Assembly: GCA_014338405.1 (NCBI GenBank)
Contig: JTDE01001036.1
Span: 27,760-91,759 of the forward strand
DNA from: Paragonimus skrjabini miyazakii
Lineage: Eukaryota > Platyhelminthes > Trematoda > Plagiorchiida > Troglotrematidae
Reading direction: 5' to 3'
Length of the DNA: 64,000 bases
Every line of letters starts with the position of its first letter. Within the stretch, counting starts at the first letter, position 1. The notes under the pieces are model-generated. The model saw nothing but the letters and a program-made list of their open reading frames with translations. It did not search any database and was not told the origin of the DNA. The position numbers and the translations under genes were made by a program. Shown one piece after another: positions 35,601 through 49,236 of this stretch.

Positions 35601-38600
35601 TGAGATAAAATAATTTCAAAACCCAACGCCGAGCTGGCTTCTTTTATCGCAAATTAATCTACAGTCTTAATTTTGGTACACATTTGATGCTGACAGGAGT
35701 TTGTAGCACTTCATTTCACCATCATTTCTTTTCAGCAATGTCACTCTACCGAGGAATGCTAGTTTCCTACATTCTTCTGTAACACACGCACAATGACAAA
35801 TGACTGGGGGAGCAACTCTCTTCAACTGCATTGCACTTCAGTTGCGTGGACCGAAATCATTTTGCCTAGCAAACCATATACACACTGTAGCTATCATAAC
35901 GTTTGACAGAGAATAACAGTTGTGCAACAATTAAACTTACTGAGTTATAATTAACCAGTTCTGCTTACCTGCTTGGTTGATACGCACAAAGTATACCATT
36001 TCTGCTGGTTTACGATATGTACACTGCATATTTCGAATCCATCAGGTCTACTTACAAACTGACACGTTGACTGATGCGTTGCGACGTAGCCCCTAACTTT
36101 AGATTGTCCGTCATTTACGTTATACGCATGACGCTTTGACAGTAAACTTTACGTTGAAGTACAGGATGACCGAACAGACTACGAATTCGCATACGATGAG
36201 ATAATACAAGGGTAGCCGGTTCGATTCCTCATTCACAATATCTCTATCCGATATGTCCAAAAAGAAACAAAACTGAGCAGCATCAAGAAACAGTACAGAT
36301 GCAATCATTTTTTTGCGGACCAAGCTAAATCACCAGCGTTGACAACCATTAAGGTATTTTAAAAAATGGCGCTTCAATCAAATAAATAGTTAAGCCAGTA
36401 AAGTTTTCAACCAATGTGTGAAACGACGTTAACCTTATGCATGTCCATTCGTTCTCAAATATGTATGTGTATACAATCATAAACAGTTTATTCTTACGGT
36501 AAGTCAAAAGCAAACCATTTTTAACAAGCTTTCTCCAGGTATCACATACAAATCGTTTTCATGAACTAAGAACAATGCGATCTTTGGGGGAACGGCACGT
36601 TTAAGTTTCTATTGCAATCGAAAATGAGTTGTTGGAAATTCATCTGTATGCCTACGATTTCTATGGACCAGGCAACTACCAGGATAAACTGCTCCACTCT
36701 AGACTGTTAGCGCCTGTTTGGTCGATTATGTACCGGTCAACTTAAGCCTGACAGACGAACATCAATGGGAATTCAGTTTTTTTCTTTCACTTGTGCAGTA
36801 TGTATGTCAGCATTGTTGACTGAATACGTGCAGTAGATTTATGGATAACATACTGCGTATAAATAGAATAATATTTTTCTATGATTTGCCGATCCTTATT
36901 AACTCATCAAATACTAAGTAACCAGCTGACAAAGTAACTGTATGTTCCACGCAGAGCACGCAAACAAGTTTTCAACAAAATATGAACCCAGGGGATGATA
37001 AGCGGCCGTATAATTGTTTCTGTCTGTCCTGACTATCGTATTCAATCCCAACATTTCCACCTAGGGTCCAACTAAATGTATACAGAATCTGAAGTGTGAC
37101 TTGCTTTACGACGTTTGCTAATAAACATATTTGAACGGATTAGAGCGGAACAGCCTAGTTATTTAACATAATGACTGTTGTTCTTGTGTGTGGAACTGAT
37201 AAGGAAACTAGTAAGCCTTGCATTTTACGCTGAAACATACTCCAGAGTTATGAATATGGCATTGCGTTCAATGTTATGTGGTTGGCAGAATATGATAGTG
37301 AACAAGTCATCGGTCAGAAGAAAGATAACAATGCAATCAGTATTGCATCAGCCTTACGAATTGGATTTTGTTCTACTCCGCTGAAGTGGAATTCACATGT
37401 TTAGTTATTTCAGAACTGTTTCTCTCACATACTTAATAATCTAAAATACTAAAGTCAGTCTGGTCAGATTGGTATAGCTAATAACCTTATGATGTGGTTT
37501 ACCAGGATTATGAACATAAAAGCGGCATAGTTGTTTAAATAATCAGACAAAATACTGCTTTTCAATGTAAATTGAGTGCAAACAATCGCCTCCAGTCCAT
37601 TAGGCGTCAGTTGCAGATATATTATGGTGAATGAAATCTTCTGAGTTCTAAATGTGTTTGTAGTTGCAGCATTATTTTCAATGCCCTAGCTTCAACGATA
37701 GGAATTCTGTTTGTTGAAATATTATTTTGGATTGGCGGAGTTGTGTGGAATACGTTGACGATTATGCGATCACTTGTAAAACCACATAGAAATTTGCTTG
37801 CAAACACTACTGCATTACATTTAACAACGTAGACAAAATAGACTGACTTGGTCAGTCATACTTGTTTTCGGTCGTTAGAAAGTGGACCACTTTGAGTAGG
37901 AAGGTGGACGCATTTTGTCGGCCGAAGCAATTATAGAATTTTAGAACGGAATAACAAAAGCGTAATTCAATTGTAATCGTCGTGTTAGTTGATTAAAGAA
38001 GGATTCAACCACAGGGCCATGTTTACAACTCACACTCGCAATGCGAAGATTTTGCTACTGAACCTAACAAATGTGACAAATATACACGGAACCCAACCAA
38101 CAGCCGCACGATCTGGGCATCTACCGATCTTACTGAGTAGGTGCCTCTATTCACTTTGAGTGTTATATCAAAAGAAAAGTTTGATTGAATTATATCGTAC
38201 TGAATGTTCTAGAGATCTGTACTTCCAGTAACCACGTCCCCGACTAATGCATGTCAGTTCGCTTCTTAAACTCAATCCACACAATAATGGCGGAATTATT
38301 TGGGTGTTTGTGATAAGTTTTGGTCAGCCTTTTTTCGACAAGTCCAAATACATTACCATCTGAATAGAATTGAAACCTACAAGCTTTGCTGCTTATAATT
38401 ACTTGACCTTTCCAAATACATGAAAACGGATTCTCTCAGTGTTAAGTCATGAACGTTGCTGTGGCTCCTATATATCATCAACAAACCCTGGCTTCAAGTG
38501 AACCTTCCCTGCTTCTTAATGCGGTGTACGCTTTGCTAAACTAGTTGAGATATTTGCATTTTTTCATTGATAAAGTGCATTGTAATAACATGTATGCATG

Positions 38601-41600
38601 CTGACAACTGTCGTGTTTATAAGCATTTTAGTTGAGGGGCCATTAAAAATGTTGAACTACCAAATTAAATTTGTAGGTTCACACTATACCGGTGGACAAG
38701 GGAACTGTTGTATTCTTTTATTAACTGTACACTGATTGCAGGCTCAATGTTAATTTAACTGTGATCACGAAGTTCGTCAGGCCGATCTAACATAAATGGA
38801 TAATATCACGGATTTCACCTTGCAGTCAATCTTTCCCGGTTTTCAAAGGCACAACCACAAAATAATCTGCTTATTGGTTTGTTTTTCATTTTACAATGCT
38901 TACCGAATATCTGATATCCTGAAATTCAAAGTACAGTATTCAACAGTTACAACCTATAATCAGTATTCTTTGGTTATTCACTTTTAAGACAATGTTGATG
39001 AAAGTAAGTGCATATGTATCTCTGCTTTTCGGTGTGAAGCACGTACGCCACGTATTCACTTTGTAATATTTAATGATATCAAGGTTTCTGGCAAAAACTT
39101 GGTGTAGAGTTTATGACAGCATTAACTATGGTAATAAAACAAATAACCAGGAGACGGTTAGCAGACAGAAATGAGCAGTTTACTTTGAATATGAGTTCTA
39201 ATAATCCATCAGACAGTGCGGTATATTAGTTCGTTTGTTCGCAACGTAACTGCGTGCAGTTGCTTGTGTCTATGGGCCACAGGCCCGGTGGGAATAAACT
39301 TTGAAGTCGGTGTGGACCATGAGATGACTTGAGCAAACTTGCAATAGGGTTCACCCTCAAGTTTCAGCGAAAGGTCTCTCACAATCTCAAAACTCACTCC
39401 CAGCGGATATGTGTTAAAACCGTTTGCTGGGCAAATGAAGCAGTACTACCCACTGTTCAATGCAATCTGCTTATTTTTGACTACTAACCATCTGATGATT
39501 ATTCACACCCGTTGACATTCAAATAACTTACAACGTTTCCTCAGCCACAGTAGCCTGTACGAATTGGTCTAGTCGATCCTATCCAATTTTACGAGATTAT
39601 TCGAGCCAATCACGTTCTTGCCGCTGTGCCAAGATTCTAACATTAAACTTCGTACAAAGTAGTGTAAGTGACTTTGACATTTGATGGAAAATGTTATGCC
39701 TCGTGAGAAAACACTCAAGTAAGGCCCCTACTGCCTGAAGTCCATTTTAAATAGGATACATTACTGGATCAGTGTTTCAGCGCTACTACTGTCTTGCTTA
39801 TTTATACACAGGCAAATATCAGATAGTAGCTGCTCCGCGACTGATTCATGTAATTAACAACCGCGACCATCATAACTATATCAGACTTAGAGCGCTCAAA
39901 TATAAATTTTGAATGACGAAGTAAATGACTAACAATATGTGTACCATCGCATGTCTCCCGCATATGGACCAGGTTGTAGAGTCTGTTATCGGCAGAGAAA
40001 AAATAACAGATATAAACAATATGCGGTCAGCTCCACGATGTTTAGTGCCTAAGTTGATGTACCGATAGATAAGTGGCTAGACATTTTCACAAAGTGTACC
40101 TGATTAGCATTGAACACAGCCGAAACAATTTGGACATACACCTTGTTGCATGAATCGTACCTTAACCTCGGTTATCATAGTCTACCGAACGTTAACATTT
40201 TGAACCACTCAATGCTTTTCTTCCGTTAAATTTGCGCGGAAACTGAGGTGCAACATAGGCGGTTAATTTGGGTAATTCCTGTAATGTTTTTAATTCAAGC
40301 ATTTCAGAAACTGCACATCGGTTTTCTGAATGGGAAGTCGTAAAGATTCAACGAACACGATTCGAGCATCAGTGTTTGTTCACACTATTTTGTGACCCCA
40401 TGACGGTCATGGTTACAGCCACTGATTTACGGCCGTTTGCTTGGGCTATCGATCTGACAACCGTGCACTGAAAAAGATTTGGTGGCAGTCATCTATACTG
40501 CTTTATTACAAGCCAACACAATAAACGGTGGTAGTTACTGAGTACGATTGGCGGGTTATACTTATCCAAGGTACATGCGTATTCATTGGCGAACTCGAAA
40601 TCTGTCAATAAACCTGAACGCTTTGTACAATGGTTCATATGTCATCAGCTTTCTTTGAAATAACGATGTACGAACTCAGTCAAAATCGGTCTGATCTGTT
40701 TGTAACCTGCTCAGCAATACATTCTCAAATGAAATATATTCAAACTATGCGACAGTTGATGTCGTTTAATCACTCACGTCTGGTTTGATACTCCAGCTTG
40801 CCCCTTTCCAGATCATTACACATCTTGACCCATTACCTGTTAACTTCGACTTCAATTGGCAGCAATCCTCTTGTCTGAACCGGTCAACATTAAAAGCATA
40901 ACGGTTCATTCGTTCTGCCTCAAAAAGGAGACGTTGCCAGTGTACCGAATCGCGGATACACTCAATTTGTCTTGACAATCTGTAAAAATAATGCATGAGA
41001 ATACATGTAACACGTTCATATTAGGCTGCTAATGATACTCGATTAACATTTGTTTGCGCATATACAATTTCATGCTGCAAAGCGTATATGCACTCCTGTC
41101 AACACATCTATTGAGATATCATTGGAAGAAAACTTGAGACAAATTATGACCACTTCGGGCACAGTTAAATAACTCACTTATTACGAAATTTGGCATTTCA
41201 AGTGAACTCAGAGCACGTACACCCAGTGAAACTTTATCATTTCCGTCGTGGTGATAATCAAGTTTAATATACGAAATGTGGTTTTAACATTAGTAAACAA
41301 TTCTTGTCATATACGACTTGATGACTGACCTTATGTGTTTATGAGTTGAAACACCTTGCATTCAGTTTTCATTTTACACTGAAATTCGTACGTCCGCGAA
41401 CAAAATTATTGAAAGACTTGTATATACATACATTTCAGCGCCCATTACGTTTTCACATATTTGGAATAATACCTCAGATATATAAAAGTACAAACCAAAT
41501 TTCTGTATTGCATAAAACAAGATTTATCAAACCTCCTGTCCAATTTCATAACCAACCAACATCAAAAACCTCTCCAGCATGTAAGTTTCTCAGACTCTGA

Positions 41601-44600
41601 CCTACAAAATGGCGTGCAGACGTTCTGGGTGATGTAAGCTTACCTATCAAATTCCTAAAGTTTATTATCAGTAATATCACGATCCCTGTTTTTGTAAACA
41701 TTCCTATCTATGTGCACAGATCTGGTAAACGAGTTATTCCATTTTATCAGCTCCTGTTGGTGGAAGCAGTAAGTTTATGAAAATGCGTAGTGTAATATCT
41801 TTCCCCTCAGGATTTCATAAGATTTGTTTTCTGCCAACAGTGAGAATAATTGCTTAGCTCTGGAACCTATTCGACTATTTGTTTATGCCAGTTCACATTC
41901 TTCTTGTATACACACAAACATTTAGAGGAGTAGTGATTGCATTGTTGGTTATTTGTTTGATATAGTGCCCCATGTGCAAAAATAGTCTTTTTGCATAAAA
42001 CAGATTTGCTAATGAACGAGAAAGCATTAAGCCAATCAATATGTGTTCGTGTTACAAATGTATGCTCAACCATATGAAAATTAAGCGAGGGAGTCGTGGC
42101 GCTACAAATCTTTTTGTGACATATAGGCGCCAAACTGTTGGCTAAGTGACTTAAATATTTTGTAAAACTGATACATAACGACTGAAGTGGAATGCAAAAT
42201 TTGTCTGATTGCAGTATCCACTACGGATGTAAATGTAACATTGGAATCCTGTTCTCTTAAACTGTACAAGGTCAACGATGTAGACTAGAATTTTGTTGTT
42301 TTTCATTCTTACACATTCGATAATGTCAATGAACCAGAAGATTGACGTTCGATGTTAAACAGGATTCATGTGACTCTACAAGGCCCATGTTTTTACTCTC
42401 AGACGAGGTTTTAGCTATTATCTGCTATAAATATACAAAAATTCAATATACAATAGGAAACGGTCATTTTGAATCATTTGTCTACCCTATATGCAGGAAG
42501 CTTACTTGCATAGATTATCAATATTTGCTCATTTGCTGTCATTTCTGAACAACGTCGCTTTGCTTGATGCAATCAGAGTTTATTTCGGGTTGCTTATTGA
42601 CGTAACGGATTACTGACCACTGTAATTGTGATGACGTGTCAGCCGGATGTACTTAGCACGTATTACAGTACGGTTTTTTAGCTAACCTTTACTTGCTCAT
42701 TCAACTGCATCAGAGTTTGGCTTAACGCCTTCATAAATATTTCTGCTCCTGAGGTAGGTTTTTGCTGTACGTTGTCCACCTACTCCTCGAAGAATAAAAT
42801 CACACACGAAGCCTACATTTGAAGACCACCCCACTCTTACTTGTAGTGCGCCTTGAACCCACGATACTTATCTCAACCAAATCAAATGGTTCCCATGCTA
42901 GTCGGTAATTAGCTTGTCATTCACAGACTGTTACTTATGAAAAATAGAAGAACAGATTACGTTGACATTTTCATCCATACTTGCCTAAGGGAATGTTGAA
43001 CGTGCTGGCACACATGAGTGAGAAGCCAAACAGGTTACACAATCCTGCTGCACGGATGACTGACTGTATCAACTTAACCGGTTACTATCTTTACCAAAGT
43101 CAATCATTCATTGTGGAGTCACTAAAATCCCAACTAGCCTTGTTTGCAATCGGTGATCATTTGCTGATCTCTTGCTGCTGTATAACTGAAAACTTCTGGC
43201 CGAAGACTCTCCGATGGACGTTGCAAATAATCAGGATAATCAGTGTTTCATCATTTTCCCAATGATCAAAAGTTCTTTTTGTTAATCATCATTCTACATT
43301 TACTTTTCAGACGTGGGAAATCTGCTGTCTGTATCAAAAGGAATCATTCTGTTACTCGTTACACTTATTTTGTGACAAAAATAAATTGACTGCACGTAAT
43401 TTCAAACGAGTGAAAACACTTGCCCCCGCAAACAGAGCTTGTTTCGGAACGGTGCTGAATATTTGTAAAAATCTATCTGCCAAAGTTTCTGAAAGAACCG
43501 CTTGACGCCGCCGAACCTTCTACTATGTTATGTAAAATATATATTTCTCACTTCATTGGTAAAAATTAATTATAGATAACCTCCATTTGTTTTACCAATC
43601 CTTTTTGAGCGGGCACTAAGAAATTTCCTGCACATTTTGTAATAACATGTCACAAAATACAGTACTCGCTGTCAGCTGATTCAATATATTTAGTTGCGGA
43701 CGCAATATTATTGTGAGAATAGTCAAATCCGAGTTACCCTATCAACAATGATGCGATGTACATAAAATGTGCTGGAGTTGTAGGTGTAAAACATGCGTGC
43801 AATTTTTGTGGTCATGGCTGAAGTGCTTTGATAAATAAGTGCGACCTATTGCTGACTACGTTGCAGTTTCATTGGTTTGCCTGCCGATTAATATATGTTA
43901 GGTAAAATATGGCCTTCCAGTCAGGTTAAGTACATTCGCTGTTACTACTGCTCGTGACAATCTGTTGCATGAAGCACGTTAGGTGCAGAACCAAAACTAA
44001 ACAGATATAAGTGCATATATATATATATATATATAGGCAAATCTTCCAACACGCACTACAGCAATTTTGATGGTGACAATTATATGGTACTTACTGTAAA
44101 GTGCCAGATTTTCAATGGTGTCTGTAGAAAGTATAACGCCCACAGTGGATGGGCAAACGTTGAATCACCAATATTTTCCTGTTGTCACGGAAGAAACTTT
44201 TGAAGAAGTAGCGGAACGAATGTTGGGGAGTAATGTTGTTGTAATTCTTTTAGGAAAAATGATTCAAACGTCGTGTACGTAGTTCGTTGGCTCAAATCTG
44301 TTACGCATTGATCACAATCCACTTTTGCTGTGGTTAGTACCTTTTGTCGTATCCTGGAACGAAGCTCAAATAAAACATAAGGATACATAATATACTATCA
44401 ACCGGTTAACTAGTAGTTTGTAACCAAAGCTCTGCTGTTACCTACGTCTAGTTAAATAGATGTTGCATTTCTTCCGAACCGAATCCACCCACGGTCATTC
44501 TTCGTGACTACATTTTCATTTAGCCGGATGTTCTGGCCAGTTGATGTTAAAAGAATGTACCACACTACGATATGTCACGTGTGATAGGTCGTTAATCACA

Positions 44601-44889
44601 AGATTTCACGATTGCTTATCCCAGAACCAAACGCATAGTATTTTGTGGCATGCGCATTTGGGTATTAATATATTCTTTAAATCCAGCACAATCCAGTGAT
44701 GTTCTGCTCGAGTTTAGTTAAGTCGTTTTCGCGCAGTGGTTTTCAAACTGGTTAAAATGTTTGAGGAGATATAATTTGTCTTGTAAACTGTGTGCGGTTA
44801 TTTCAATATTTAACCGTCGGACTACTGGTTGATAATTTTAATGAGTTTCATCATAAACTAAGTGCAAACTGGATGAATTATATTTCATA
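29679..44889. other. No supported gene
   Basis: About 15 kb with only short frames (largest 117 codons at 31753-32106 minus; 85 codons at 32794-33051 plus), none with family features. A lone B-box-like GGTTCGATTCC near 36211 has no A box at the right distance. A (TA)n tract is at 44015-44034. Otherwise I see nothing. Confidence 0.5.
44015..44034. repeat. (TA)n microsatellite
   Basis: About ten TA dinucleotides in a row, visible directly. Confidence 0.85.
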
Positions 44890-45255
44890 ATGTTTAAGTA
44901 CGTCCCCTTGCTTGATACCAATTCATATAGTAAAATAAATCTTATTGTAGTATCAAGTGAAGCATTGATCGGGGGTGGACCATGTTCATCGGAACAAGGA
45001 AACATATTTAATGCAAAACTGTTCATGTTGTTTGACGGATCAATCAACGGACGAGAGCAATATTTAGGAAGTATAGTCAAACAACCCAGTAGAAACTGTT
45101 CGTGGGTAAACAAGTTGCTCAAAAAACCTAATTATATCGAACTGGATAGTTTCCCTAATGGTTATCGTCCTAATATTTTTCTTTCACTGCTCAGCAAGTT
45201 CCAACCGGCTTTGCTCATACGTTGTCATTTCGAACCGAATACGCATGCGTGGTAA
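44890..45255 (+). CDS. Possible unknown protein or exon, 121 codons (low confidence)
   Basis: This is an ATG-to-TAA frame of 121 codons, long for this DNA. The predicted protein is mixed polar and hydrophobic without obvious bias, including SSEALIGGGPCSSEQGNIFN, LFMLFDGSINGREQYLG and NGYRPNIFLSLLSKF. No signal peptide, membrane segment or known motif is visible. There is no clear TATA box or splice junction, and the complementary strand is also open for 94 codons over much of the same stretch, which weakens the case. I do not recognise it. Confidence 0.25.
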   Translation: MFKYVPLLDTNSYSKINLIVVSSEALIGGGPCSSEQGNIFNAKLFMLFDGSINGREQYLGSIVKQPSRNCSWVNKLLKKPNYIELDSFPNGYRPNIFLSLLSKFQPALLIRCHFEPNTHAW

Positions 45256-45985
45256 TTCGGCCCGTCCTGTTTACAGCGCATTCATTTAGCACGTTTACGC
45301 TATCTTAATCCACTGGCGTAATATCTACTGCTTTATCTAATACTGATAATCAGTCGTTTGGTAAACCTCCGAGAGATATTTAAAATATACCGTTAATCGC
45401 ACAGTGTATTGCCGTAGTAGATTATTTGTGACAGTGAACGCAACAAAAGATATCGCTTAAGCAATATTGCTAAATATTGGGAGTGTGCTACATGCTGAAA
45501 TCTGCTATAAAGTAACGTTTGGCAAGCTGAAAATCACACGTGGTTTTTTGAGTGGTATAAATGTTTAGTAGAGGAGTTATATACGTTGTAATTCCACGGA
45601 TTCCTGAAAGTATTACAGAAGTAAAACGTAAATAGTCATGAAACAGTAATCTCCGTTGCACTTTCGCAAGTACACAGGCTGCTTAATATCGTCATTTGGA
45701 GACTAATTTTCATTATTGTACTCACAGTTCATTCAGGCATCTCATCCTTATTGCACCTAGAAAAATGGCATCAGCCGGGCTGCGCCTTAACGACAAGCCT
45801 CAATACTGCTGCAATAGTTGGTTATTTAATTTATCTTTAGACCGTGCTTACCCGAATGGAAATTGCAAAAGTGAACTTGTGGGACTTGGAAATGCAGAAC
45901 GACAATTTCAGTACTTTTGGATTAATAAGAGATGTTTCGAAACGCTACGCCAAAAGCGTCCACACTGTAACATAATTTAGATACG
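45256..45985. other. No firm gene; possible eroded PLE end next to the second composite
   Basis: A 94-codon plus-strand frame at 45696-45980 ends just before the composite at 45986. Its last part (NKRCFETLRQKRPHCNII), followed after a stop by IRNLDITHN, is faintly like the PLE end CVPKQLYVIFNLNITHN at locus 13289. The similarity is weak apart from the last eight codons, which already belong to the repeat arm. Confidence 0.3.
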
Positions 45986-46062
45986 CAATTTGGACATCAC
46001 CCACAACTTATCGCAGCTGTCGCATTCCCATGGATTTTACAGTCGGCCCATTCCGAAAAGAA

Positions 46063-46107
46063 GCACTAGACTCGAGTTTAACTTTCATTAGAGCCCGTCA
46101 TTCGTGC
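46063..46107 (-). ncRNA. Decayed hammerhead (left arm of second composite)
   Basis: It aligns over all 45 nt with 13345-13389. Core CTGACGA has become ATGACGG and GAAA has become TAAA; stem I is also damaged. The palindromic ACTCGAGT stem III survives. It should be inactive. Confidence 0.7.
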
Positions 46108-46292
46108 ATATAATTGCCACGGCCGGGACTAGAACTTCGGTCACGCTGTTGATGAGGCAACCGTGTTTACCACTGTGCCATTAACCTCACATTATGTACC
46201 ACCGAATTATCTCATGAAAAGGCTTAACTACTTTCACCTGTGAGTAGTGAAAAGCGTGGCCGGAGTTCTAGTCCCGGCAGTGGCAATGATAT

Positions 46293-46338
46293 GCATTATT
46301 GACGAGCTTTAGCGAGAGCGAAAACCGAGTCTTGGGGA
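46293..46338 (+). ncRNA. Decayed hammerhead (right arm of second composite)
   Basis: It aligns with 13556-13600. The first core base is changed (TTGACGA), and stem III and the 3' strand of stem I are altered (CTTGGGG). GAAA and a partly pairing stem II remain. It should be inactive. Confidence 0.7.
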
Positions 46339-46710
46339 CGACTAGAAAGTCTATGAGAATGCGACAACTGCGATCACGTTTGAAATTTGACGTTCAACCT
46401 GAAATTATCCATATCGCCGACCACTCATCAGTAATACAACTAAGAATCAATTGAAATAGAACAACTAATTGACCATCGAATTTGTAATCTTGGCCTGGCT
46501 ACAGTCTTCCCTGCATTCGCAAGGGGCGAACTGACCACAGATTTGAAACTAGTGTGTAGTTCGCTGACCGATGACTCCCTCATATATGTTGGCGGTATTT
46601 TTGCGGAAGCAAGGGGTGTGTTTAAATAGTAATATGTGATTTAAGCGCAGTGGTTGTATTCTTATTTCTGTTCACCCTTTAAAATAAGTTGATGTAATTC
46701 TGTAGGATAA

Positions 46711-47160
46711 TTGTTGGAAAAATACGCAAACTACTGGCATAATGAACCGCAGAATTCTCCCAAAACAATTTTTACCGGGACAGTTATAGTGTGGTGGATT
46801 GCCAAGCCGGAGGTGCGAATATTCAAACACTCGGCGGAGTACCTCAACGCGGAAGGCAAGCACGTCCACAAACCCTCAACGATCGAATGGCGGACAACGG
46901 GGGCAGTCAGATGAGTCATCGCTCGACCGGATCGGACCAACGGGCGAGACAAGGCAGGCAAAATAGAATGGACGACCAAATCGGAGGCTCAATTATTCCA
47001 ACAGTCGGAGGAATATCTCGACACCACCGAGGAATACGATCAAAGCCCACAGTGGATAGCCCACAGTGGATGGAGGACAACACGACCGACCGTGCGAGCC
47101 ATCGCTCAACAAAATCGGACCAATGGACGAAGAACTGTAGGCGGAAAACTCCCCGATAGA
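46711..47160 (+). repeat. In-frame 174-bp tandem repeat, GC-richer than surroundings, with one stop
   Basis: Two units are clear: CCGGAGG at 46807 and TCGGAGG at 46981 start the same pattern 174 bp apart, and partial units precede and follow. 174 bp is 58 codons. One frame from 46711 runs through both units with a single TGA at 46912-46914. Unit 1 includes EVRIFKHSAEYLN, IEWRTTGAVR and RPDRTNGRDKAGK. Unit 2 includes EAQLFQQSEEYLD, SGWRTTRPTVR and QQNRTNGRRTVGGK. The frame, the EYL block, the WRTT block and RTNGR are kept while the DNA has diverged, which hints at past selection on protein. AATAAA follows at 47291-47296. I do not recognise the protein; a retrotransposon gag-like or minisatellite-coded protein is possible. 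Confidence 0.55.
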
Positions 47161-47299
47161 CGGCGCCGATTACACATCTAAACCGGGCAAAAGTTCACAC
47201 GATGTGTGAGCGGAAACCGGGGTGTTGTGGACTGGAATGCTGACTCATAAACGCGAGCGCGCACGTCACATGTGAACTAGCGTGTTTGACAATAAAGAT

Positions 47300-49236
47300 T
47301 GTGCTTTATTGGACACTTTTTCGCCACAACAGTTCCAGTAACCTTTACAATACGCAGTTGGTGGTCATGGAAAATATTTACATACACACGCAGGCCCATG
47401 TATCAAAAAACGCTTGTAACCTAAAGTCAGTTAGACACTGTTCGCTTGAATACAGTAACCACCTGAGTATACAGAGACCGGCGGCTACTATCTTGTTATT
47501 CATGTCCTAAGTTTGCGAAATTTATTGAGTAATCTTCCATGATACCAAAGACAATGTCTGTACGACTGAGACAAACGCTCATGATTGTCTTCAAGGATAG
47601 GCACAACTTGTTCACTAGTATAAAAAGTGGCCTACTATCTGAGCCACCACTTTGTTTCTTTTCATTCAATGTTCGATAATTTACTTATCCTGCTGGCTTT
47701 CCCACATTCGAGTCAGCACCCCATCCTGAGCGACAGCCGGTAAGCGGAAGGTTAGCCAGTCAAACACTCTATTCGGCTTATTGCCACTGTGAGACAGCCT
47801 GTAAGCGCAAGTCACAAGCAAACTGTTGAGCATTGCTTGATGAACATTATGTTGGAACAAAGCCTCAAGTCGACGTAATAATACGTTCATGCATACTAGT
47901 TTTGGGTACAAATTGAGTGAAATGTTTGAAAAGCGGAGTGGGCAGCTCTATTGTTTATATGTAATTGGCGGCGAAAAACTCCTGTGAAGTTCAGTCTGTA
48001 AAGGTTCGCGATTTGAACTTTTACAATAAATGAAGCATGAATATTACTGGTCATGTTGCCCATGGTCGTGTTTATTCCATGAATTGTGAAACATTTGCGG
48101 TCGTACAATACTATGTACTATCGGCTAATAAGACGAGACAAATCTCCACGATCGCTAACCTTCACTGAAGTTGAATAACGAAGGAAACCGTTTGGAGTAG
48201 CAGGAGAAATTACTGTATGTAGTGACGGGCAACAAAAGTTGTGGAATAGTCCTTGCTGCCTATTTGACGCCATCACGTTTCACAAATGACAGCATCACAC
48301 CAGGTTCACTTACAGTATTGGGTTGAACACAACAGCAGGCTTGCTGTCCTATTGACAGCACAGCTTAGTTCGCTCAACCTACCGCCATGTTCAAATTCAC
48401 TGAATTGAAAATTACATATTCAACAATGCACAGACGTGTAGCCTACAGAAGAAATATTCTTGAACGGACTTTAATCTGGCGACTGCCATTGCAGATATTC
48501 ACCATCATGTATGTTGTGCACAAGGCTCTCAAACAGTACAACATTAAGCGCATTCGACCGTTTCTCATTCAGTCTGCATGCGGGACTTGTTGTTAGTTAC
48601 CTGGACACTTGGAAACCAGCAAATTGCAGTTAATCTTTCGTCAGATGACACGTGCGATTTTGAGGAAGCTGATCATCGGAACCGCCACAAGCTATTTTGC
48701 AAACAGCAAATGCAACAAGAATTTGGATTCTGGTTATCAAAGTGTCTACACTTTAGCTGGCGATGCTTATTCGATTACTTATAAGTTGATTTCCAGTTCA
48801 TACAATTTTAGCTTTCACTATCTTACAATCAGTATGAAGTCAATAGTTTAAAGGTTTGAAGTGTCTTGATGATTGGGAACAGGGCAGACGAAAGGCGATG
48901 GCTTCTGCGAATACCAACGTGCGATGGGTTCAATGTTTACATTTTGATAACCGATCATTTTGTTAATAGAATCTACGATAAAAGTAAAGCCGAAATTTGC
49001 ACGTGCAATTATGCGAGGGTTGTTTTAATTTCTTTGTTGTTCGCCCTTCACTCATATAGTTATTCTCCAGATAGCCGCTCCAGAGATCATTCTCCTTCTT
49101 AAGCAGGTTAGTCGTGGATAGGGAATCTAACTCAAGTGGATATGTTCTTTTCTCCTTGACATATACATCTCCTTCAAGATGTTAGCAAATTCAAAAGAAT
49201 CTCGCAAATTGTGGGTCATTAGCTGTCTCTTTACAG
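47300..49236. other. No supported gene
   Basis: Short frames only. Overlapping plus-strand frames at 48387-49102 are all under 80 codons, and a minus-strand frame at 47681-47911 has no family features. Confidence 0.5.

Larger units (their letters stand above)
45986..46435. mobile_element. Second composite inverted-repeat element (older copy)
   Basis: It has the same plan as 13264-13715: left arm about 45986-46150 (minus-oriented), centre about 46150-46250, right arm about 46250-46420, and the same outer block ending CTCATCAGTAAT at 46424-46435. The arms have many substitutions. The centre, with the A box (minus strand, 46170-46180), GTTGCCTCAT and the GATAATTCGGT block, is in the opposite orientation relative to the flanking tails compared with locus 13264-13715. 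Both hammerheads have lost core residues. Confidence 0.75.

Noticed and set aside
36205..36225. B-box-like GGTTCGATTCC as a tRNA or SINE
   Set aside because: No A box at the right distance and no acceptor-stem pairing.
42981..43265. 94-codon plus-strand frame
   Set aside because: No family features, start context or splice signals that support a gene.
47050..47075. Local duplication CCCACAGTGGAT as an attachment or target site
   Set aside because: It is a short internal duplication inside the 174-bp repeat unit, with no element between the copies.
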